DNA from: Providencia stuartii | GTDB taxonomy: Bacteria > Pseudomonadota > Gammaproteobacteria > Enterobacterales > Enterobacteriaceae | Direction: 5' to 3' | Assembly: GCF_029277985.1 (NCBI RefSeq) | Contig: NZ_CP119546.1 | Coordinates: 3,968,001 to 4,032,000, forward strand | DNA: 64,000 nucleotides | Shown: positions 57,375-64,000 of the stretch, in pieces | Layout: every line of letters starts with the position of its first letter | Position numbering within the stretch: the first letter of the stretch is position 1 | Made by a program: the position numbers and the translations under genes | The notes under the pieces: model-generated | Told to the model about the DNA's origin: nothing | The model's database searches: none | Seen by the model: the letters and a program-made list of their open reading frames with translations, nothing else

Positions 57375-58370
57375 ATGGAATTACTCTGCCCTGCGGGCAA
57401 CCTACCAGCTCTCAAAGCGGCTGTCGATAATGGTGCCGATGCGGTTTATATCGGCTTGAAAAATGATACCAACGCACGCCATTTTGCAGGCCTGAATTTT
57501 ACTGAAAAAAAATTACGTGAAGCAGAACGCTATATACATAATCACAAGCGCAAACTGCATATTGCAATTAATACCTTTGCTCATCCCGATGGTTTTCAAC
57601 GCTGGAGAGACTCTGTCGACCTTGCAGCATCTTTGGGCGCAGATGCATTAATTCTTGCTGATTTAGCCATGCTTGAATATGCCGCGAATAAGTATCCACA
57701 TATTGAGCGACATGTGTCTGTGCAAGCTTCAGCGACAAATACCGAAGCGATTCGCTTTTATGCACGTAATTTTGATGTTCATCGTATCGTATTGCCGCGC
57801 GTACTCTCTATCCATCAAGTCAAGCAACTCGCCAAAACTAGCCCTGTTCCCTTAGAAGTCTTTGCTTTTGGTAGCCTATGCATCATGGCAGAAGGACGCT
57901 GTTATCTGTCATCTTATCTCACCGGCGAATCCCCCAATACGGTTGGTGCTTGCTCGCCTGCACGATTTGTTCGTTGGCAGCAAACGCCACAAGGCATGGA
58001 ATCACGTTTAAATGAAGTCCTGATCGACCGCTATCAAGGCAATGAAAATGCTGGTTATCCGACACTATGCAAAGGACGCTATTTGGTTGATGACCATCAA
58101 TACCATGTACTGGAGGAGCCTACCAGCCTTAACACCATAGAACTACTGCCAGATTTGATGGCCGCAAATATTGCATCGGTCAAAATTGAAGGTCGCCAAC
58201 GCAGCCCAGCCTATGTGACCGACGTCACTCGTATCTGGCGCAAAGCCATCGACAAATACAATGCAAATCCGAAACAATTTATTGCGGACCCACAATGGTT
58301 GAAAGTTTTGGGAGAACTGTCTGAAGGTAGCCAAACAACCCTTGGCGCTTACCATCGTAAATGGCAATAA
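57375..58370 (+). CDS. ubiU: U32 family ubiquinone hydroxylation factor UbiU (YhbU)
   Basis: 331 residues from ATG 57375, the E. coli length. MELLCPAGNLPALKAAVDNGADAVYIGLK is the U32 start. Iron-sulfur cysteines are in FGSLCIMAEGRCYLSSYLTGESPNTVGACSPARF and YPTLCKGRY. With UbiV it forms the complex that hydroxylates the quinone ring without oxygen, using prephenate as oxygen donor. The next gene starts 13 bases downstream. Confidence 0.95.
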   Translation: MELLCPAGNLPALKAAVDNGADAVYIGLKNDTNARHFAGLNFTEKKLREAERYIHNHKRKLHIAINTFAHPDGFQRWRDSVDLAASLGADALILADLAMLEYAANKYPHIERHVSVQASATNTEAIRFYARNFDVHRIVLPRVLSIHQVKQLAKTSPVPLEVFAFGSLCIMAEGRCYLSSYLTGESPNTVGACSPARFVRWQQTPQGMESRLNEVLIDRYQGNENAGYPTLCKGRYLVDDHQYHVLEEPTSLNTIELLPDLMAANIASVKIEGRQRSPAYVTDVTRIWRKAIDKYNANPKQFIADPQWLKVLGELSEGSQTTLGAYHRKWQ

Positions 58371-58383
58371 TAAGGAATACGTC

Positions 58384-59259
58384 ATGAAATATGCATTAGG
58401 ATCAGTTCTTTATTACTGGCCAAAACAGCAACTTGAAGCGTTTTATCAGCAGGCTATGCAAAGTGAAGCTGATATTATTTATCTCGGTGAGACCGTCTGT
58501 AGTAAGCGCCGTGAAATGAAACCAGCTGACTGGATTGATTTGGCTAAGGCACTGTCTGCTAGCGGAAAACAGATTATTTTAAGTACCCTCGCACTATTAC
58601 AAGCCCCTTCTGAACTTAAAGAGATCAGTAAATTAGTCGATAATGGCGAATTCCTCGTGGAAGCACACGACTTTGGGGTGATTAATATGTTAATTGAGCG
58701 CAACCTGCCTTTTGTCGCCGGTCATGGTTTGAATTGTTATAACGCTCAAACGCTTAATATCCTACTCCGACAAGGTATGCAACGCTGGTGTATGCCTGTC
58801 GAATTGTCTCGTGATTGGCTAGTCAATTTACTCAATCAATGTGACGAGCTAGGAATACGTGACAAATTCGAAGTTGAAGTGATGAGTTATGGACACCTAC
58901 CTCTCGCCTATTCGGCCCGCTGCTTTACCGCGCGCTCAGAAAATCGTGCAAAAGATGAGTGTGAAACTTGCTGTATCAACTATCCACAAGGCCGAAAAGT
59001 TTTTTCTCAAGAACAGCAACAGGTTTTCACGCTCAATGGATTGCAGACACAAAGTGGCTATTGCTACAACTTAGGCAATGAACAGCTATCTATGATGGAT
59101 TTAGTGGATATTGTACGTATTTCTCCTGAAAGTCATGATTCTCTAAAAATACTGTCACAATTTAAAGCCAACCAAACAGGCCTAGCACCACTAACGATTA
59201 CAGACAGGAGTTGTAATGGCTATTGGCGACAAGTTGCAGGTTTAGAGATGGTTGATTAG
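58384..59259 (+). CDS. ubiV: U32 family ubiquinone hydroxylation factor UbiV (YhbV)
   Basis: 291 residues from ATG 58384. YALGSVLYYWPKQQLEAFYQQAMQSEADIIYLGETVCSKRRE is the typical start, and the four-Cys cluster includes SARCFTARS and CETCCINYPQG. Partner of UbiU in anaerobic ubiquinone synthesis. Confidence 0.95.
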   Translation: MKYALGSVLYYWPKQQLEAFYQQAMQSEADIIYLGETVCSKRREMKPADWIDLAKALSASGKQIILSTLALLQAPSELKEISKLVDNGEFLVEAHDFGVINMLIERNLPFVAGHGLNCYNAQTLNILLRQGMQRWCMPVELSRDWLVNLLNQCDELGIRDKFEVEVMSYGHLPLAYSARCFTARSENRAKDECETCCINYPQGRKVFSQEQQQVFTLNGLQTQSGYCYNLGNEQLSMMDLVDIVRISPESHDSLKILSQFKANQTGLAPLTITDRSCNGYWRQVAGLEMVD

Positions 59260-59841
59260 AGGTTAGCCATACATCCATGAGCGAAACACTCTGATTGCTT
59301 TTTTATGTCGATGGGATATCGGCTGCCTTTATTCGTACTCGTACAGATAGTCTCCCAAATAATTCGCAGCGTATCTCGGCGGCAAGTCAACGAATCACTT
59401 GGAGTGATAGAAAACGATATGGCTAACGCAAATGTGCATCGCCAATACTGCTGCGATTTGCAGTATGACGGGGTAGTAGTTTCAGTGATATGCGGTGATA
59501 TCAGCAAGTCATCACTTATCCCAACGTGACATGTACACGACCATTGAAGCCACCACAAGCCACTTTGTGGCCTTCCAGTGTTACGGCGATCCCGTTGATT
59601 TTTATTAAACTGTCGCCCTCGGCAATAGTGCCTATTTTTTACCCGATGAGCCATCAACCAAGTCGCCTGTATGGGCGACTCCTTAAGTTTGAATTGATGT
59701 ATTTTATAGAAATTCATGAACGATGAAATGATTGAGTATGACTCTTTTATGCGGAGATAGAGTTCGCGCTTGATCACTATCACCATGCGAGAAATGAGAT
59801 CAATTCGCGGTGCATAGGTCGCCTTTCACAAATAAGCTGCA
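59260..59841. other. Non-coding stretch around the PAAR relic
   Basis: Apart from the PAAR relic there is no frame here with recognisable protein features; longer open frames on either strand have no coherent hydrophobic or domain pattern. Confidence 0.4.
59523..59700 (-). pseudogene. Relic of a PAAR-domain protein
   Basis: On the minus strand, with one frame change, VAHTGDLVDGSSGK is followed by KIGTIAEGDSLIKINGIAVT and LEGHKVACGGFNGRVHVTLG. The G-x-I-x-EG---I-INGI-V--EGHKVACG pattern is that of a PAAR spike tip. No intact start or effector domain remains. Confidence 0.5.
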
Positions 59842-61035
59842 TTAATTCATAATATAATGAGGAATAAATCGAGATGTATCTTTGGTTATTAACGAACCAT
59901 CTTCTCGGATAGCAATGCCAGCAGGTTCATCACCAATCACCCAGCTTCCTATTAAGGTATAATCGGAACCAAATTTAGGCAGTAATGCACTGGCCTGATA
60001 AATACGGGGTTCATGAGCATATTCACCAAATTCTTCTGTAATAATCTCTTGTTCGCTGTTCATGAATAATGAAACGTTCGCACCTTCGCGTGAGAATAAC
60101 GGTTTGGTTGTAAAACCTTGCCAATGACTCCCCATATCCTGTTTAAGTTTTCCAACAATATTAATTTGCTCATCGGCAAAATAAGCAGGTAACAAATTAG
60201 GATGGTTAGGGAAATAACGCCATAACAAAGGTAATAGCCCTTTATTACTTAAAATTGATTTCCATAACGGTTCCAACCATTCGGTCCGTTGGCTACGCAA
60301 TATCGGGCCATAATCATCTTGGAACATCCACTCATAGGGGTATAATTTAAAACCTTGATGAATAATCTGATCTCGTAAATCCGTAAAAACCCCACCGAGG
60401 CCTAACCCGATATCTTCCATGTAAATAAATTGCGTTTGTAATCCCGCTTGGCGAGCACAGTCTTCCAAATATAAAACAGTTCCGCGATCTTCTATCGAGT
60501 CTTCGCAACAGCAAAAATAAAAAGGGTGCTCGTTACGCCATAATAAAAAACGCTGAATCAGTTTTTCCTGAATCGAATTAAACTGGTCGGCATTAGCTGG
60601 AATTAAACCTCTTGCTGTCATATCAGACAGCCACTGCCATTGAAAGAATGCGGATTCGTAGAGTGATGTCGGAGTATCTGCATTATATTCAAGTAATTTT
60701 GCTGGCTGATATCCATTCCATGAGAAATCCATTCTTCCATATAATGACGCTTTATTCTTTCGCCAACTATTTGCAATCGCATCCCAATATAATTCAGGGA
60801 TTGCAAGTTCTTCTAAGATAGCCTCATCGTTAATAGCAAGATCAACAACCTCTAAACACATCTGATGTAATTCTTCGGTGGGATCTTCAATACCATTTTC
60901 AATTTGCTCTAAGGTAAAACAATAGGCGTGTGATTCATCCCAATAAATTTCATCATCAATAATATGAAAATCAAAACCATAATCTTGAGCTATTTTATCT
61001 AAATTCTCACGCGGCTTTAATGGTATTCGCAACAT
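59842..61035 (-). CDS. Glutathionylspermidine synthase family ATP-grasp protein (YgiC/YjfC)
   Basis: 397 residues. WDESHAYCFTLEQIENGIEDPTEELHQMC at the N terminus, GRMDFSWNGYQPAKLLEYNADTPTSLYESAFFQWQW in the pre-ATP-grasp region, KPLFSREGANVSLF and IYQASALLPKFGSDYTLIGSWVIGDEPAGI match YgiC/YjfC, which resemble the synthetase half of glutathionylspermidine synthase but lack the amidase. The ligase substrate is unknown. It is last in a yjfL-ygiB-ygiC-type cluster and starts 3 bases after the previous stop. Confidence 0.9.
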   Translation of the reverse strand: MLRIPLKPRENLDKIAQDYGFDFHIIDDEIYWDESHAYCFTLEQIENGIEDPTEELHQMCLEVVDLAINDEAILEELAIPELYWDAIANSWRKNKASLYGRMDFSWNGYQPAKLLEYNADTPTSLYESAFFQWQWLSDMTARGLIPANADQFNSIQEKLIQRFLLWRNEHPFYFCCCEDSIEDRGTVLYLEDCARQAGLQTQFIYMEDIGLGLGGVFTDLRDQIIHQGFKLYPYEWMFQDDYGPILRSQRTEWLEPLWKSILSNKGLLPLLWRYFPNHPNLLPAYFADEQINIVGKLKQDMGSHWQGFTTKPLFSREGANVSLFMNSEQEIITEEFGEYAHEPRIYQASALLPKFGSDYTLIGSWVIGDEPAGIAIREDGSLITKDTSRFIPHYIMN

Positions 61036-61037
61036 AC

Positions 61038-61754
61038 TCAGCCACCTTTACGACTGGATTTATGTCCGAAGCCGCCTCGTGAAGTCGTTTTAGTCGAGTT
61101 ATTACTGTATTTAGCGGGTTTCAACTTATTTGAACTATCGGAAACCCATTTATCCGATGAACCAGGCTCATAATAAACATCCGGTTCACTTTTAGAACGA
61201 TAAAATGGTCTAGCCCTTGAGTAATAATGCAATCCTGAATGCGCAGACGTTGAAGAACGACTCACTTCACTGGGATAATTATCAACCGAAAAGCCTGCTA
61301 GTGTAGGCGCATAAGCCTCGCGCTCTTGGGCATCACAATACTCATTGTCATGGTTTTGGGATAAGCACTCCAAATTTTCATACGGAGTCAATTTGCGATT
61401 TATTAATGAGCAATTACCTTGCCCATAAATAGATTCACAGCTATTTAGTTGATTATAGTAAGCCATGTGCTGAATTAATTGTTGCTGAGCTTCTTCTTGT
61501 TTTTGCGTACAAAAAGATCGGCTATACCCCGCTAATACACAATCATCGCTATTTTTAAAGATCGTCACCGTAGAGGTTGGAGATTCTTTGCTACAACTAC
61601 GTATACCAAAAATAACAGCCCCTCCCATAATGGCTAGCGTCAGTATGCTAGGGCCTTTACGTACTTCTTTTTTTACGGTACCAATTCGTTTTAATTGAGC
61701 GTTAGCATGGGGCTGATGACTTTTATGTTTCTTTATTTTATTTTTCTTACTCAT
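61038..61754 (-). CDS. YgiB/YjfM family (DUF1190) protein
   Basis: 238 residues. A basic N terminus (KKNKIKKHKSHQPHANAQLKRI), a hydrophobic anchor around 35-50 and a Cys-rich domain (SRSFCTQKQEEAQQQ, LNSCESIYGQGNCSLI, NDNEYCDAQEREAYAP in similar form), then a Ser/Gly/Lys-rich tail. DUF1190 proteins accompany YgiC-like ligases; function unknown. Confidence 0.85.
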   Translation of the reverse strand: MSKKNKIKKHKSHQPHANAQLKRIGTVKKEVRKGPSILTLAIMGGAVIFGIRSCSKESPTSTVTIFKNSDDCVLAGYSRSFCTQKQEEAQQQLIQHMAYYNQLNSCESIYGQGNCSLINRKLTPYENLECLSQNHDNEYCDAQEREAYAPTLAGFSVDNYPSEVSRSSTSAHSGLHYYSRARPFYRSKSEPDVYYEPGSSDKWVSDSSNKLKPAKYSNNSTKTTSRGGFGHKSSRKGG

Positions 61755-61770
61755 AGAACATCTTTATTTG

Positions 61771-62178
61771 TTAATAACTCATACTAACGGCATTCAAAAT
61801 ACCAAACCCAAGTGATGTACCTCCTAAAAATAGCCCAGCAGAAATATTATTCTGTTCTATTTTCTCGCTGATCTTTGGCATATATATTTTGGTTGCGCCG
61901 AGAACAAGTAATTGGACAAATAATGCAATAACGCCCCAAATAATACAGTCGAGAAGACTAATAGAGTGAGAAATAGCACTCGATAGTGGAGTGATATAAC
62001 CTAGCATAGCACCAATAAATGCAAGCCCAGCAGCGGTATTATTCTGTTTGATTAATACCCACTCATTATGACGCGATATCCGTGTATAAATAAAAAGAAA
62101 CACAAGCACCATGACAGTACCTATCGCAAAATAACTCATAAACGAAAGTAACGCAGAAAGGATAGTCGAAAAGTCCAT
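61771..62178 (-). CDS. YjfL family (DUF350) membrane protein
   Basis: 135 residues with four hydrophobic segments arranged as two repeats (NNTAAGLAFIGAMLGY and NNISAGLFLGGTSLGF), the hallmark of DUF350. First gene of the cluster with the DUF1190 and ATP-grasp genes. Inner-membrane protein of unknown role. Confidence 0.9.
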   Translation of the reverse strand: MDFSTILSALLSFMSYFAIGTVMVLVFLFIYTRISRHNEWVLIKQNNTAAGLAFIGAMLGYITPLSSAISHSISLLDCIIWGVIALFVQLLVLGATKIYMPKISEKIEQNNISAGLFLGGTSLGFGILNAVSMSY

Positions 62179-62440
62179 AGAGATTTATTCCTTTAAAAAA
62201 GGAATAAATGTAACTTAAGCTTTTTTTAAAATAAAGCATTTATAAAGAATTAAATTAATTTTAAAGTTCAGGCTATTAATATCTTATAATGCGTAAAACT
62301 ATTTATTCATAATTGGGATTATCTAATAATGACTTAAAAACTCACCGTCATATTAGAATGAAGGCCGGTTATTTATCTCAACATCGCAATGACTTTCAAT
62401 CTTTATCAGGCCTTCTATTCATGAGACATCTTAAACAACA

Positions 62441-63601
62441 TTATGAATCATGACGCTGCTTCCGCCAACGATGCATAATATGGGAAATATGACGTAATTC
62501 ACCGTCACGTAGCATACCAATAAACACACCAATCACAGTATAAATGACCCCAAGAACCAGCATCATCACAATATCCATCAATACGCCACTAAACGGTAGA
62601 CCCATTTGGTTGATCCCCGCCATGGCACTGGTTGCCCATGTTGATGGTAATGCTGACGCGATCATGCGTACCCACTCAGGCATTGCTTGCAATGGCCATA
62701 TCGTTCCTGACATATAGAAAACCGGTGTGGTAATAAACGCTAAGGTTAAATAAATCATCTCAACACTACGTAAACATTCAGTCACTAACTTACCTAACCC
62801 AATTACTGCCAATAAGAAAGGAAAAGTCAGCATCCATAATTGATACAGTGGTGCTTCTTGGCGATAACCTAGGATCCATGGCCACAAAGCAAAAAAGACG
62901 GTGGATAAAAATAACCAAATTGGGATCAATGCAGATAATGCCCCTAAATATACTGCTAATGGCGGTTTACCTTTTGGCGTGCCACGAATAGCAATACTCA
63001 CGCGAACACAGGCAATAAGCAGTGAATGCTGTAACAACATGACGAGCAAACCGGGAAACACAATGGCGGCAAAGCTGACACCTGGATTATACAAAGGCTC
63101 CGTTAAGCTACGGATTGGAGTAATAATGACTTTAGCTTGCTCTTTGCTATAACCAGAATTAATTAATAATTGTGTGTTATAGCTATTTAATAATGTTTGA
63201 TAAGCACTGACTAATTCTTGTTGGATCTGGCCGCTCGCCAAACGGTTGGTCGCGTCACCATAAACAGGGATCGTAATAGTTTTACCATTCAATAAAAACT
63301 TTTCAAAATCGGTTGGAATGATAATGATAGCGAACAATTGCCGACCGATCATATCCTTGCGAGCTTGATCTAAACTATCATAACTGTGCAGTTTCACTTT
63401 CGGAGCAGCATCTAAGTCACGGATAAGTGCTCGACTTGCCACACTATGATCTTGGTCGATCACTGCAACAGGTAAATCCCATAACACCGGCTTCGCATAA
63501 ACTAAACTCATCACACACAACGAGACGATCAATAATAACCACATTGGCTTATCTAACATGCCAATCAGTACTTTACGGAAGGTTGCAAAATACATCTGCA
63601 T
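62441..63601 (-). CDS. ABC-2 type transporter permease (YhhJ/YbhR-like)
   Basis: 386 residues. One N-terminal helix, a large periplasmic loop (PVAVIDQDHSVASRALIRDLDAAPKVKL, then IPVYGDATNRLASGQIQQELV), and five C-terminal helices ending TPVFYMSGTIWPLQAMPEWVRMIASALPSTW. This matches permeases of HlyD-ABC-permease export systems such as YhiI-RbbA-YhhJ or YbhGFSR. It touches the upstream permease gene at 63601, so the two form a pair. Confidence 0.85.
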   Translation of the reverse strand: MQMYFATFRKVLIGMLDKPMWLLLIVSLCVMSLVYAKPVLWDLPVAVIDQDHSVASRALIRDLDAAPKVKLHSYDSLDQARKDMIGRQLFAIIIIPTDFEKFLLNGKTITIPVYGDATNRLASGQIQQELVSAYQTLLNSYNTQLLINSGYSKEQAKVIITPIRSLTEPLYNPGVSFAAIVFPGLLVMLLQHSLLIACVRVSIAIRGTPKGKPPLAVYLGALSALIPIWLFLSTVFFALWPWILGYRQEAPLYQLWMLTFPFLLAVIGLGKLVTECLRSVEMIYLTLAFITTPVFYMSGTIWPLQAMPEWVRMIASALPSTWATSAMAGINQMGLPFSGVLMDIVMMLVLGVIYTVIGVFIGMLRDGELRHISHIMHRWRKQRHDS

Positions 63602-64000
63602 TAAAGCTCCCCTCCTTGTGCCGCAATTCTTTTCGGCAAGCGTTTACGGATCAAAAATGCCGTTACGATGGGATAAATCAGTAAGAACAAACAGACTTCG
63701 ACAATACGTTTAAATGAAATTTCACGTAAGAAAATATCAAACATCGCGTTGAGTGTGTGGGTTAATGGCTCAATATTCGAAATAATTTGTGCGGGCAAAA
63801 TCATGGATAATTCAGGTACTGCCATTCCCGAGAAGGCTAATGCAATACTCACTAGCATCCCAATAAGGCTATAAGCCATAATTGCACTAGACGTGAAACT
63901 AAATAGCAATAGCCCAATACTTTGTGCCGCTATCACATAGAAGAAGCCAACCATTATCATATAGAGGGGATTTCCCACCACCTTAGCGTCAAAGATACTC
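63601..64000 (-). CDS. ABC-2 type transporter permease, 5' end outside the window
   Basis: The frame is open to the window edge (SIFDAKVVGNPLYMIMVGFFYVIAAQS...), so the N-terminal part lies beyond 64000. The visible 133 codons contain four hydrophobic segments and the C-terminal FSGMAVPELSMILPAQIISNIEPLTHTLNAMFDIFL, typical of ABC-2 permeases. It pairs with the next permease and probably follows HlyD-like and ATPase genes. Confidence 0.8.
   Translation of the reverse strand, partial: SIFDAKVVGNPLYMIMVGFFYVIAAQSIGLLLFSFTSSAIMAYSLIGMLVSIALAFSGMAVPELSMILPAQIISNIEPLTHTLNAMFDIFLREISFKRIVEVCLFLLIYPIVTAFLIRKRLPKRIAAQGGEL

Noticed and set aside
59256..59786. 176-codon minus-strand frame over the PAAR relic
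   Set aside because: Its sequence is rich in C, W, H and R without a domain pattern; the PAAR similarity is in another frame.

Overview
The window looks like an AT-rich chromosome segment from a member of the Morganellaceae, most probably Providencia. The core genes are enterobacterial in content and order (lptF-lptG / pepA-holC-valS; rraB-argI; pyrL-pyrB-pyrI-ridA; nrdD-nrdG; ubiT / ubiU-ubiV), but they are interleaved with lineage-specific material. The genus call is an inference from gene content; no marker gene here proves it. All homology statements come from recognising motifs and family architecture by eye, not from a search.

Layout. 1-6 kb: CPBP protease, YegD-type Hsp70, an IS200-type relic, a fused OlsF-like ornithine-lipid acyltransferase and Ves/HutD. 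6.3-12.2 kb: a type IV restriction pair (McrB-McrC) behind a near-perfect 44-bp palindrome, then a DHFR-like reductase and a methyltransferase. 12.4-24.9 kb: a genomic island in the 3' end of tRNA-Leu(CAA) (the leuX site), bounded by a 78/79-bp direct repeat. No integrase is visible. The island carries a PAAR-fused candidate toxin with candidate immunity genes (one a stand-alone TolA C-terminal domain), an IrmA-like secreted protein, an inovirus-Gp2-like protein, AlpA, a WYL regulator split by a -1 frameshift exactly at a TTTAAAC heptamer, a two-gene short Argonaute system (SMEK-like + APAZ-like effector with a catalytically dead PIWI protein), and a Hachiman system (HamA nuclease + HamB helicase) whose helicase has one in-frame TGA.

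25-36 kb: ampH, a second IS200-type relic, lptGF, pepA, holC, valS, a GNAT gene. 36-46 kb: a metal and drug stress block. A CadR-like MerR regulator, a MarA/SoxS-like AraC regulator, a DUF1471 protein and an RND efflux pair share three promoters of the MerR type (TTGACC, 19-bp spacer, -10). Next come copA, a glutaredoxin, cueR and a copZ-like chaperone with two more such promoters. 46-55 kb: rraB, argI with two ARG boxes, a collapsed 2-aminoethylphosphonate locus, the attenuated pyrBI operon, ridA, a GNAT gene, an MFS relic, and nrdDG with two NrdR boxes and an FNR-like site. 55-64 kb: DUF1471 protein, yhbQ, yhbS, ubiT, ubiU-ubiV, a PAAR relic, a yjfL/ygiB/ygiC-type block, and two ABC-2 permeases, the last cut by the window edge.

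The most interesting region is the leuX island: one regulator, one Argonaute-based and one nuclease-helicase-based antiphage system, plus an interbacterial toxin-like module, with two putative recoding or decay lesions.
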